From assembly GCA_001579985.1 (NCBI GenBank), contig LRSR01003560.1, positions 1 through 64,000 on the forward strand: DNA of 64,000 bases. The letters are read 5' to 3'. The position numbers and the translations under genes are program-made. The notes under the pieces were generated by a model, which worked only from the letters and a program-made list of their open reading frames with translations, had not been told where the DNA came from and searched no databases. Source of the DNA: Hypsibius dujardini. Lineage: Eukaryota > Tardigrada > Eutardigrada > Parachela > Hypsibiidae. How positions within the stretch are numbered: position 1 is the first letter of the stretch; each line of letters starts with the position of its first letter. Positions 38,532 through 50,871 of this stretch are shown here, piece by piece.

Positions 38532-38593
38532 AATGAAACAATGCAGTCACATACTGCCCTAGATCATGGTGTTGATGATAACACGGTGCTGAT

Positions 38594-39300
38594 TAGAGGC
38601 TCGTTTAGGGTCCTCACAGGTCGGAACCTCTTTGCTCCCCCGCCCCTGGCCTTACCATGAGGGGTCCTGGTTCCGACCTGTGAGGGCCCTAAATGAGCCT
38701 CTGCATGTGATGTGATAAGAGATGACAACTGTGGAGGCAAAATAGACGATAACCTCTCCTGCTGCTACTTGCACTTTCTAGGTTTCGAATTCGAACGAAC
38801 GCTGTGTTGGTTCCTCATGTGTTGTGGGGAAGATTGTGAGGTTTGCCTCGCGCTGGGGACGAAACAAACTCGTCTGCCGAATTCGTGAGGTACATGTAGG
38901 GTAGTAAAGATAAGGTCACGTGTCAACGCAGTCAGGTGTTATCCCTGCGGGAGTTGAACTGAACTTTTCCCGGTTCTGGGTTTTTGACCGATTAGGCGTA
39001 CGAACATCTGGTGAAATGGCCTTGCTTGCCTGCCTCAGACAAACTCATCGTACGTTTCCAGGCAGGAGTGGACGGAAAACACTGCAACTATTCTCGAGGG
39101 TCGGTTAATTGGTTCTGTTGGCATTGTTATATCGCTCACTTTAGAGAAAGGGCCGACAGTAACACACCTTTATATCCTGGGTCACTTTTGTATACGCAGA
39201 AGCGCCGCGCTGAAGTCTCGAACAGTGGATGGAACACTAGCCTTATTTTTGGCTTAGGCTACAAGTCCCCGTCCCCTTTTTGTTCCCTGTTACTTTTACG
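38594..39300. repeat. Right arm of the long inverted repeat
   Basis: It opens with a complete AGAGGCTCGTTTAGGGTCCT hairpin (38594-38703) and then mirrors 34370-34907. It differs by an extra block of about 80 bases at 39100-39180 ('cggttaattggttctgttg' onward) and point changes. It ends in a GGCTTAGGCTACAAGTCCCC terminus at 39248-39270. Confidence 0.75.
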
Positions 39301-39719
39301 ACTGCTCACCAGGATCTTTGTGAGTCGTCATAACAAGTTTGATCATTCTGAAGTTCCAGCTCATCGTTTGCTTGAACCAGGATTTAAAACTTATTATTCT
39401 ACTATTGTTAAATTACTTTTATTTATACGGTAAATGCATTTCATGCATTTTAAAAGCATTCTTCAAATTTGAAAACAAATTTCCACTCTGTTCATAACGT
39501 ACTAGATTGGTGTAATTTTATTGGTGACTGAACCGTGAATATCTAGACCGTTCTAAAAAAAGATAACAAATCTTCCAATTCAAATAGGTAACAAACATCC
39601 GCGGGCTTAACACTTCCCACTCGTTAAGTGCGTCCCATATGAAGTTCGCACGACGCGATACAGGTCGGAATGTCGTGTCTCCACTTCCCACGTAAAATCA
39701 AGCTTGAGCATCTGCTCTC

Positions 39720-40136
39720 TTAGTACCACAACGTTTCCGTGTGGGTCTTCATCACGACGATCCCTCCGAGGTCGTTCACCGTCGCGTCGTCCGCCGCACT
39801 GTCCGCGCACAGGAGGAAGACATATCCGTTGGCTTTCCGGCTGTGACACGTGTAATCCGCACTGTCCATCGCCGGTCTGATGTGGCTGCCGCGGAGTCGG
39901 TCTGGAAGCTTCTCACACCCGTTCTCACCATTGGGGAAGAGGACGCACTCTTCCGTCGCGGGGATCATCCAGTTGACGTAGGGCGTGAAGTCCACGAACC
40001 CGCCCGGTCGCGACTGCGTCCCGATGAAGGCCAGGCGTAAATGCTGCTTCTCGAAGACGAGGAAATTCCTCTCGGGCGAGGGATTTACGATGTTGCCGAT
40101 GCAGACAATGCCGTCGGGAACGGAGTTGAGACTAAC
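39720..40136 (-). CDS. Possible serine protease homologue, C-terminal exon
   Basis: After an acceptor (caacgtgcag) at 40137 the minus strand is open for 138 codons to TAA at 39720. The part LVFEKQHLRLAFIGTQSRPG, then FVDFTPYVNWM, resembles the last strands and helix of trypsin-fold proteases (usual 'GPLV....G..S.....VYT.V..Y..WI'). The preceding NPSPERNF stands where GDSGGP would be, so the catalytic Ser would be missing, as in non-catalytic clip-type homologues. About 80 residues follow the helix, with five Cys (ATEECVLFPNGENGCEKLPD, SADYTCHSRKANGYVFLLC). No upstream exon is identified. Composition and GC content point to real coding sequence; the family call is tentative. Confidence 0.35.
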   Translation of the reverse strand, partial: VSLNSVPDGIVCIGNIVNPSPERNFLVFEKQHLRLAFIGTQSRPGGFVDFTPYVNWMIPATEECVLFPNGENGCEKLPDRLRGSHIRPAMDSADYTCHSRKANGYVFLLCADSAADDATVNDLGGIVVMKTHTETLWY

Positions 40137-40257
40137 CTGCACGTTGGACGAGGATGGGAATTCCAAGTTATGGTCAAGTTTGGAAAGGAATTCCAACGGA
40201 ATTCTGGAACTGGTTCTGATTAGGAGCTAGGGGGAGGGCGTAGCGTAGGGGCTCGTT

Positions 40258-40400
40258 TTGGGCTTAGGGTACATATCCCCCTTCCATTCCCGTTCCCCCT
40301 TTCTGTCCCTTGTGGCTTTTACAAGTGCTGACCAAGGTCCCTTTGAGTCAAGCCCAGTTTTGGAAAGCCCAATTGTTCCTCAATCTTTTGGTGTAAAAAC
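40258..40400. repeat. Partial GGCTTAGG-TIR MITE
   Basis: The left end is 'ggcttagggtacatatccc', followed by the family's 'gcttttacaagtgctgacca' and 'gcccaattgttcctcaatc'. The right half is missing. Confidence 0.5.
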
Positions 40401-41088
40401 CCCCCAGATTTAGATATTTTTGTCACATTTGCTTGGACAAATAACTCTCAATCCACTTGCCTACTTCGTGAATACAATATAACTCTAAGCAGCCAGAAAG
40501 CCGCTTAACTGTCCGGGGACAGGTGTGTACAACTGTGTTTACTTCTCTGATGATTTCATGTGGCATATCTCTCAATCGATGTCGATCATCTCGCTCATCT
40601 CGATTCGCGTTTGATTTCTGAATATTCGGCGATAATAACATCCGCATGCATCCATTTAGCAATTGTCGTTATTGGTATCACACTTAGGTATAGTTAAAGC
40701 TGGGAAAACAAGATAGTGGAAAGAGACAAGTGTCTTCAGAGCCAGCAAGCGATGTGACTGTTGATTTGACGCGCGATTTCCCCGGAATCGCACATTCGCG
40801 TAGAATTCGTCTCGAACACACTGGGTACAGGGACTCGTGCTTTTCGATCATGCGTGTCCTTGTACAGTATGTATGACATACACGACATACACGACTTATG
40901 TCGTGTAAGTGGGATCATTTTAAGAGAAGGAAAGGGGATTTTGTTAATATCAATCAATCAATTGAACGTTCAACTGACGGAAGAGTGAACTGAACGTCAC
41001 ATAAGCAGATATTATTATCACATGTTTAATTGACCTTGATATATTTTTGTAAATTAAAATTGATCAGACAACGTGAACAGTTTTTGAG
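40401..41088. other. Spacer before the tandem array
   Basis: No gene is supported. A perfect small stem (acacgac-ttat-gtcgtgt) lies at about 40888-40905. Homology with unit 2 begins at about 41089. Confidence 0.35.
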
Positions 41089-41594
41089 TTTGACAGATTC
41101 GCAGTATTTGGCAAGTTATGGAAATATTAAAGCAGATTTGATGACCAGTGGTCGGTAAATTTTGGCGATGTGAAAGTATAACGTACTGTGCGCCACCTGT
41201 TGAGTGCCACACTAAAACGAACGAAGCAGCCAATCAAAAACGCCGGCTCCGGAACAACAATTGTTATTGGTTGTTTCTCATGCTGCAGTATCCATATTCA
41301 AATTCTCCTCCATTTTCACCGCATTCATTTTCCCCCGAAACAAAAATTGCAGAAAAATATCTTCTCTCCTACCATCCCAAATTTTTACGCCCTCGTTTTC
41401 TCACCGATTGGTAGGCCGTGCGGCGTTCTGCGACAACGGAAAGTCATCAAGCCGGATTGGAGGACCTTACCGGGGAGACGGATCTCTGCCACCGTCAATG
41501 GATTTAGGTTGATTGATTGATTGGCCGTTCGGGGAAGTCATTTTTGCGGATTCTTCTAAATCTTCTACTTCTGCTGCGGCTCCGCGATCTGACA

Positions 41595-43276
41595 ATGGAT
41601 TCTTGTTTCGAAGCAAGAATCGCCGTTTTCCTTGTGGTGTTCCTCCTAGGTGAGTGGGACAATCGGACGTGGAAGAGAAGAATAATTCTTTGGAATGAAA
41701 GTTCACATACGAAGAGAATGCTTGGCTCACCGCGTCAAGCCCTTGAGCTAGTTCGTTGTATGGCATCATGAAGTAGCCGAGTTAAATGGCCTGACTCGGT
41801 TAGCCAAGTATTTTGGTGACTATGCCGACACTTGACATATTTGCTGCAAGAGAAAAGACTACAATTTTCTCTTGCAGTAGGTACATTTTAATTCGAATCA
41901 TGGGTGATGTAACGCGCTTTCGTTTTGAGTGGGTTTCGGTCTCGGCAACAGGTTTTAGCGATCACATCGGAAGAAATATTTTATGCGCGGCGGCGGTTGA
42001 TTGATTGGTCGATTGAATAATGTCTAAATGATTTCTTGTTGCGATCAGTTGATTGATGGGTTGATTGATATCTGTGTAGGGTAAAATTTTGCAGATTCCG
42101 TCCATCCTTAGTTTTTGTGCTTTATCGTCAACTTTGTTTCTGTCAGTACTATGAAGTTCAATCTTTTTCTGATTATATTACATGTAATATAATTTGAATT
42201 TTGTTTGACTAAATAATGAATTGATTTACTGCATTGATCTAATTTCGTTGCGCAAAATCTTTTGTCTCCGGCATACTTATTTAAAAGGTATTTCGTTTAA
42301 GGTTAGTGAACCGGTTCTTTGGCTTTTAAAAGAAATTTTTATTGAAAATGATCCGCAGAACACAATTTTAATTTCCTTATTTTTCGTAAAATACAGAGTT
42401 TTTTTTTACTTAAAGTGCGAAACACCAGATCCTTTATATATATTCAAACCATGTTTGTACTCAAAATAAAATTCATTACAAAAATTATATCGTTTTTTTA
42501 AAATCAAGTATTTTTTCCATCACGGGGCGAGATGTTGTCGTTTAATGGTTTAGTACTAGTTAACGATTTATAAAATTATTATAAAATCACTAAAATATTT
42601 TTTATAATAGTTAAATATTTTTGTGATTTTATTAACATTTTAATGTGCATGGTCTTTTTCTCTTTGAATGAGCGTTAAAGGAAATACAATGTATAAACTT
42701 ACTCTATTTTATTTATTATATTTATGATGCGTTGATTTATATCTGTTTATTCGATTTAGTATATTTTAATGTACAATGTATATGTTTAGTTTATTTAGAT
42801 TATTGACAGTCTATTTTTACAAATCCCTCTCCATCGGCTGTCTTGGCTGCGACTGTTTCAACAAATTCCCCAATTTTACTAGTACCTTCAACGATCCAAC
42901 CGAACGGAACCACAACTACCTCCACCGCCATTCCCGTCCCCCCAGACACTATGACGAAGACGACGACGACAGTAGTCATCCCTTCATTAACTAACTCCAC
43001 CGACGATACCACGAGAATGGCGGAGACCGTGCAGTCATCCATAGTGGCAGCATCAACAAACGCTCCAGCAACGAATGCGACGACAACCCGGAAGAAGAAA
43101 TGGAAGAGGAAGACCACGACCACGCCGCGCCCCCCTCGGATTCGTAGGCCGATGGTTACGGATCCTCATGTCGAACCTACCAAGTGGCCGACTACAACGC
43201 CGATTCCAGGTGATGGGCGTGGAGGTGAAACTGAATGACATACAGACTGACATGCCTACAGGTAGACGGATAGACC

Positions 43277-43328
<52 letters not shown>

Positions 43329-43783
43329 TGCGTACAGGTAGATAGATGGGTAGACATACAACGTCACAGACATATGGTCAGATAGGCGGACAGATTGACC
43401 AACAATTGCTTTGTAATTGAAGGAGGCTCGTCCAAACAGAATCTTTTGGTTTATTTATCTGCGACTTCATTTCATGGATGCTTTTGTTTTTTCCAGTCAG
43501 AAATACAACCGCCTACGTGCACGGCCTGATCCCGCTGCACGTTTTTGTCATCATCCTCGTCCCATCCGTCGGCGGTGTGGCTATCCTGTCCACCTGCTTG
43601 GGTGTTTTCGGGTATTGGTCCTTCCAACGCCGGCAGATGTTACTACTCCTCCCTCGTCGCGCTTTCCGAATCTCATCAAGGCAGCAGGCAAGTGCTGACC
43701 CGGCTGCAGTCGCCATTGCGATGAGACAGCCTGCTCGAACATCCCCCGGACAAGCGTCTCTGCTTCCGAACCGAGTAACCTGA
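41595..43783 (+). CDS. A1: small mucin-like single-pass membrane protein
   Basis: Three exons: 41595-41649 (signal peptide MDSCFEARIAVFLVVFLL), 42823-43209 (Thr/Pro-rich stalk: NGTTTTSTAIPVPPDTMTKT, then a basic RKKKWKRKTTTTPRPPRIRR) and 43497-43783 (transmembrane segment IPLHVFVIILVPSVGGVAIL and a basic, Arg/Ser/Ala-rich tail). All junctions are phase 1 and the total is 242 residues. It would be a heavily O-glycosylated type I surface protein; no family is recognised. Oddity: the intron 1 acceptor, AG in unit 2 (55491-55492), is AA here (42821-42822). The nearest upstream AG (42808-42809) puts the stalk out of frame. So either another acceptor is used or A1 no longer makes this protein. Confidence 0.6.
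43276..43328. repeat. (GACA)n microsatellite, A1 intron 2
   Basis: About 13 perfect tetranucleotide units, within a longer imperfect CAGA-rich intron. Confidence 0.85.
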
Positions 43784-45082
43784 TGGGGCGATCCCTCCGA
43801 AGGAGCGTGAGAATCTCCACACAAAGGCTCCGCCCTCTGCGGCAGACAGTGTCATTGGATCTGTGTAAATATCTCCCCTTCGAATTGTGTGAGAGTTAAC
43901 TGTTCTGGTGTTATATTTATTATATTATTGTTTTGTCCCATTGTCAGGATTCATTTTAGGTGTGACGCAGTCGGTGCCGTCACGTCGTTACACAACTGAC
44001 ACTGCGTATCTGCATATTTTGGTAGTTCTTGTTTCCGCCCGTTGTTTTTCCCTTTTTTTATGATTTTGGTGTTTTTAAGTCAAGCATTGGATGTTTGATC
44101 CGGGCGACGAGACAATTTGCAGGAACTGGGATGAGCTGCAAGAAACAGCTGCTAGTTTCATATCTTCGCAATTGCTGGTGGTTGAATATGGGCGTAGCGG
44201 AGTAGTATTGCTTGAAAATAGCACCTTTTTTTATTCATGAATTAATTAACGTGGACACTGTTTTGACGTAAATATATTTCAAATTATTTTTAACTAATTT
44301 AAGTACAAATTTATATTTAGTTAAAGATCTATATTTTCGACGAAAAAAGGATCTTATTTAACTGAACAGGATGTTTAAGAATTTGCTGCTGATCAACTAA
44401 TCGAGCGCATGATTTTTATGCCCGAACCAAATCTAATTTGCAACCTCAAATCTGGGTTTCTTTTATTTCGCGCTAATACATTTTATTTTTCTTCATTATT
44501 GCTCTGCAACTTAACGATTGGGGATAGAAATATAATATAAGCATATTACATTACATACCTGGTAAGCTAATATTTAAGCAACAGAGTATTATGGGTGCGT
44601 GGCTGGTGGCGACACCTGCCACTTCTGCCACCGGCAAATCAAATGAGTGGATGAAAAATCAGGCTTCATAACTGCCCTCTTCTGATTCGCTTGTTATAGA
44701 CCTAGGGAAAGGGCGAGCATTAAGCGGAACTTAAAATAGATTAGAGTCTATTAAGGCACTAGCGATTTTGCTAAACCTTATGACTTTTTTGCACTTCCCC
44801 GGCGGATCCCCGAAGTATATTCCCCATGGCAATCCCCCCACCGAACACCATTTTTCCTTACAACACCCGCCATTCTTCATCCACTGCGAGGCAGTGCGGC
44901 TTCCCACGACGGCGATAAATCATCAAGCAAAATCGGAGACCACAGCCGAGAAGAAGAAACTCTATCTCCGTTTAGCCTGATTGCTTGATTGCTTGATTGG
45001 CCAGCCCGATGAACTCACTTTGCCGGCTTGTCACCCGGAGCGTTACCCGGAGCGTTACCCGGGTGTGACTGGTCTGTTTACC
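43784..45082. other. Between A1 and B1: A1 3' end and B1 promoter region
   Basis: No other gene is seen. Just before the B1 start, 44973-45005 has 'gattgcttgattgcttgattggcc', much like 'gattgattgattggcc' at 41510-41525 before A1 and 54190-54205 before C2. This may be a shared promoter element or a remnant of an older A/B duplication. Confidence 0.4.
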
Positions 45083-46016
45083 ATGATGCCTCCCATCTTC
45101 ATGCTGATTGCATTGGCAGGTTAGTGAGTGAGTGGGAAGTGAGGACAACATGAGCCTGTCATCTGGAAGGAAAGAAATGTTGATGGGTTTGCGGCGAAAA
45201 AATGAGTTGTCTCACCATTTGATAGGGATAAAATTGACGAGAAATATTTTCTAGCGTTCTTGTTGAACTTGCGCTGTGGAGAAAATTTGAATTTCTGATG
45301 GAGTTAAGAGACTATGACTGGTAGGATTTTCCGGCGGGAAGATGCGGAAGACCGAATGAGTTGCGGTCGCTTGATTGCTTAATAGCCTGTGATAACAGGG
45401 AATTATCGATACTGCGTGCTCCCTAAATGGATTGGTTGATCATGTGGTAATTTGGGTTACGATATTGTAAAAGTACTGTATACAGTAATCCGACGATGCT
45501 TTTTCTGATAGTTTTTATTTCCTCAATTTTTTTATATTTTCAGTCGATTTTACTTTGCCGTTCTTGGACTAATTGATACTGCTTAGAAATTTAATTAAGG
45601 ATTTTATATTCTGTTCATGTTGCTGTCCTCTATATTAGTTCCTAATAGCATACTGTACTCGCGGTGAACTCGTATTCGTATTCTCTTGAGAGATTATGAT
45701 CGTAGAACCAGAAGGAGAGGAAAGATTCCAGACTGCTCAGAAGTACTAATGAGTACTGTCATTTAGCCAACGTGTTTTCTCTTTTTCTCTTCTTTCAATT
45801 GCCGGGTCGGGGGGAGGGGTAGTTAGACAATCGGGCTTATCATTTGGGGTGACCGATAAGACTACTTGTGCAGTACTGGCCGGTATGTAAGCATAAACAA
45901 CTTCCAGCCAGCCGAATGATCTATGGACATGATTGAATCATCCGATTGTCAACACATTTTTTTAGCGTGACTATTTCTTCACCTAGCTGTATCTGAGTCA
46001 TCTATGTATCTGTTTC

Positions 46017-46059
<43 letters not shown>

Positions 46060-49000
46060 TGTATAACTTTCCTACTGTCTGTATATCTGTTTGTCTACCT
46101 GTAGATACATGACTGTCTGTCTGCCTGTGTGTAGCTCTATTTGTCTGTTTGATTGTTTATCTCTCTGTCGGTCTGTTTGTCAGACTGTTTGATCTTTTGT
46201 CTGGGTGTATGTCCGTTTATCTGTCTGTCTATTTATGCCTGACGGCCTTTCGGTATGTTCTGTTGCCTGCCTGCCTGTCTGTCAGTCTGTTTATGCATGT
46301 CTGGTTTGTTGCCTGTCTGTATGTCCGCTTGCCTGTCGGTATGTCTTTCTCTCTTTACACCTGCCGGCCTGCTTGTCTGTTTTGTTCTGTCTGTTTGTCT
46401 GTCAGTCTGTCTCTCGGCCTCTGCCTGTCTGCAGCTCAGTGGTGCCCATTGGCTCTCACAATTATCGATTTATCGAACACAATTGCGCCCCACAGGCTAA
46501 TACTTTTCGGTTTGATTACAGGCTTCGCTGGCGCTATCATACAGACCGATCCAGGCGCACCGCCAACCGAGGTCGACGTGACTACCTACGTTCGCTGCCC
46601 GTTTGACCGGCGTTGCACACTTCGCTGCGCTCAACCAGGCCAGTCCACCGAACATATTAAAAATTGGAAATCGAACCGGTTCATAGCCGGCTTTCTCCCA
46701 CCGCATCCAGTGCAGTCACCATATTTGGAGCGGAACGGCCGGTACATCGTGTTGCAACGTGTGGTCAACAATCGCACGAAACTTGGGGCGCAGTACGATA
46801 CACGACTCCACATGGGGTACTCGCACATTCCCGATTATTTGGGCGACCTGAACGACCTAATGTACTCCATAGAGCGACGAACATTTGAGGGGGAACCGGT
46901 GTGGACAGAGATAGGGACCTACAGTAAGCTTGACTTGATGGGCAGCGGTCGCGCACTGGCAACCAGATAGACAGTGTCAATCAGGCAGAGGGATTGACAA
47001 GTAGACAGACGAATTGATAGACAGACAAACAGACAGACAGACCGACAGAAAGACAGACAGACAGACAGACAGACAGACGCTTGGACAAAAAGCCTATATA
47101 CCGACATCACAGATCGACAGATAGACAAACAATCGAATAAACAAGGCACAGCTTGTGTGCGCTTTGCCTGCACGAAATCGTTGTAATTTGGTTTGTCAGG
47201 GGCGGATAAGTATTTTTACGACGATGGACGCCTACGTCCTACAATGGTTGACGCTCATGAGGTTAGCGCCGTCTGGCGCCGAGGGAACGGGCTCGGCAAC
47301 AACGTGACAGACCTCGACTTCGGTCCCGTGCCACTGGCGCTGACCAGTCCCAACGGCCATGATGGTGACTTCCCCAAGCTAGTCTCCCCGGAGAACGGAC
47401 CGCCGCAGTTTGTTCTTTGGACTGACGGATCTCTAACGTGAGGCCTGCTTAATTGCTATCTGTTTTCCTGTCCATGTCCCTGCTCCACAAAAGTTTTACT
47501 TCCGTTTTTCCAGAATTTTGAACACCGTTCGCGGTCAGCAACCATATTTCGCATGCTACAATCGCTGGGACAGCACTAATGGCAAGTTGCTTACGGACCC
47601 GAAGGACTTCCAGTTTATTGCCAGGTACTTTAGAGAGGAAGATTCACCAGAAAGACTGGCAGGCAGGCAGGCAGACTGACATACAGACAGACAAGTACAG
47701 AAAATCAAACAGATAGACAAATAATCAAACTAATAGACAAGCAAATACTTAATTAGTATTCTGAAAGGTCTTAACATAATTACAGATTAATAATGAGAAA
47801 CTAGCAAAATAATTCCGTTTGATTTAGCTAGGCACTGTTTAGTTTAATTTAGTTTTTGTAGTAAAATTTGATTACTTATTTCATTTATATATTGTCGTTA
47901 TTGAATTTTCAAAAGCTTGACTATAGTGACCAGCCACACCCATTTCCATCTTTTTTAGCTACGTGGTTGATCGCGTACCCGCTGTCACTGTCACCAACGG
48001 TCGGGGTAGGGATTTCAGAAGGGGCACTACGGACACGACTCTCTCTCCCCAGTCGCCGAAAGGTCAGACTATTACCTGCACGATCAGCACATTTGGGACC
48101 AGCCTGCAGGACTACCATGTGTCGTGGTGGAAGGACGGAAAGCTGTTCCTCGATGTGCCGATGACGAAGTCAGGCCGCCTACCAGAGACCATCAAGACAT
48201 ACTGCAGTACAAGTAAACGGTATGAAGTCATCTAAACCCTTGGAAGCGAATGGGCTTTTACGCTTGAGAATGTCTGACTTTGTGCCCGTTTGCCGGTGTC
48301 GATCGATGTCTGGCCTGCATTCTTGATTGTTTACCTGTCAGTAAGTTCGTTTTCTTGTAAGGTCCAACCCCGGCCCATCTGTTTGCCTGTGTCTGACTCT
48401 TGAGTGTCGGCTTTTGTGTCCAGCTATGCCTGCCCCTTTGTCTGTTGACATGTCTACCGACAATGTTTGATCTGTCTCTTCGTTCATCTGGCCCTCTGTG
48501 TTTCAGTGTAGTTGGCTCGCGCTTCTCATTCTGTCATATTTGTGTGTCCGTCTTGCGCATGGCTGCTGTGCCTAACCAGTATCTCCGTTTTGTGTTGACT
48601 GGTCGGGGTTGTTTGCAAGCCTGTTTCATTGCCTGTTTGCCCGCCTGCCTGTCCATGGGCTGTGCCGTTGTTTGTCCGTTTGTTCTTCTACACTCTTCAG
48701 TGTCTGTTTGTCTGTTTTTGAATCTTTCTCGCCTTTCCTGTCAGCATAGGTAGTTGATATGTCTCCGGCTGTGTGATATGTCTCATTCATTTTAGATTTG
48801 TTTTCCAACTACCCTATCGACATTCGTATGTTTGCCTGAATGCAGTTTTTCTGTCTGCGTACCTGTCTGTTTGTCTGTCTTTTGTCTTCTCCGTGTTTGT
48901 TTCTAATTTATTCCTCCATTCTACTTCCATGACCTCTCTTTTGTGTTGGCAATTAGTATTATGTGTGTATGCAGTAGGCGTATTTGTTGCAGGAAGGTGA

Positions 49001-50828
49001 TGGCCAATGTGATCCAGATCTTCGACAGCCCGTTCGTGGACCGGCCCGACTTGATCCGCGCTCACCTTTCGTTCCTCAACACACCCGGTCCCTACCCTGA
49101 GGATGCAGGCAAATACAGCTGTGCCGTGACTCTCCACGACCAAGCCCCAGGTGACCAGAAAATGACACCCATAAACTAATAATAACTAGGCACTCTTGAA
49201 AGTTGGTTTAAACTAGATTTTTTCCTTTTTTTAGTTTACAATAAACGAACAGTAAATCAGGATTGGATAATAGTACCAAAGAAATCGCAATTGTTTGTTG
49301 CTTAAATCGACTGGAAAAATGAACTAACACTAGAAAGCAAGTTCTTAAGGGCAACCCGGCACTTTGAAATCGTCCTTAAATCTCGCCGGGTCGCCAGCCG
49401 CAGTGACCATGGATTCTTGTTTTCGTGTTCCAATCTATTTTTTTACGACTCCTTGTTGAGTTGGCAAACTTTTTGTCCTTTTCAATTTTTCAAAAAAAAT
49501 CCTATGACGTCATCGGACGTAGCCGTCCCTCTCGGGCACTCTCCTGATAACTTTGAATGGCAAATATCTTCTGATTAACTTCGTTTTGCACTTTTCCGGT
49601 AGGCAATAAAAATTGCAACCTTCAAAATTCAGCGTTTTAAGTTAGCAAGATGGATTACAGAGAAAAAGAGGAAGAACCGTAAAAAAAACTTATTTTGGGA
49701 TGGGATGAAGTTGGGTCGCTGAGCTTCTCACACTTTTCTCTGTAACTAGACCAGTCAGCTGAAAACGTTGAATTTTGAAGGTTGCAATTTTAAATACCTA
49801 TCAGAAAAGTGCAAATCGAGGTTAATCAGAAGATATTCGCCATTCAAAGTTATCAAAAGAGTGCCCGAGAGGAACGACTACGTCCGATGACGTCAGAGAA
49901 TTTTTTTGAAAAATTGAAAAGGGCAAAAAGTTTGCCAACTCAACAAGGAGTCGTAAAAAATTAGATCGCGACACGATAAGAATCATCCATGGCCACCGCC
50001 GCTGGCGACCCGGCGAGATTTTTGGGTGATTTCAAAGCGCTGGGTTGCCCTTAATGGTTTTTAATTACCTTATGAATTTGACTTATGAATATACTAATAA
50101 CTTATTAAGTTAATCTTCCAACTTTGATTTAATTATTAACTTTATTGACTTTTTAGCTTTATAATTAACTAGTTAATAATATTACTAATATTATAAGTAC
50201 ATTAATTATGGTTAATAATGATGGTGATTAATTGTAATTAGTATTATTTAATTAATACGATCATAATTGAAGTATTATTATTATTAATTTGACTTGGTAA
50301 TTAATTTTTTTATTTAATCTGTCATGAATAATAATGTAGTATTTTGTCATCCCTACAGGTGAGCCACCCCGCAAGCCGATCCCCAATGAAGTCGGTGATC
50401 CCGGCACGGTGATGTGGGTAGACACTCCCGGCCAGAACGTGACCAATTTCCGAGCCGCCGTCAACCGCACCGCCAACACGGTGAGCTTCGAGTGGGAGTA
50501 TGAGCCATATTCTGGCTCGGATCCGCTTTCTATCGCCTTCCGCCTGGAACATCGTTACATCCCGGACGGGAACATGACGCCGCCACCGTCACCGGACGAT
50601 CCTTGGTGGTGCAGCGGGACCTCAGAGGCCATAGTCCCGTACCTCCCATACGCTAAGGATGACATTGATCCCTATCAGGGTAATTATCTTTGTTGGTGAA
50701 TCGTTGTTTATTTTTTATTTATTATTTAGTTATGTATCATTAGTTATTAATTATTATTATTATTTAGTTAGTTAGTTATTATTTATTTATTTCTTGGTAG
50801 TTGTTATTTAGTTATGTATTATTAGTTG

Positions 50829-50871
<43 letters not shown>

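Noticed and set aside
40423-40566. Minus-strand frame reading MPHEIIREVNTVVHTCPRTV and KRLSGCLELYCIHEVGKWIE
   Set aside because: It looks like a Cys-containing helical protein, but no splice partner, promoter or family is seen and composition matches the spacer. It may deserve a search, but is not supported as a gene.
41813-42004. 63-codon open frame in A1 intron 1, kept almost unchanged in unit 2 (54491-54682)
   Set aside because: Conserved between units, but so is the non-coding sequence around it; the starting context is poor and there is no sign of splicing or domain. Simple recent duplication explains it.
46149-46606. Long plus-strand open frames reading CLSVCLSVC and similar
   Set aside because: They are translations of the imperfect TCTG repeat in intron 1 of B1. 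Only the part after the acceptor at 46521 is coding. The same applies to minus-strand frames over GACA tracts near 43053, 46919, 53305, 57398 and 60860.
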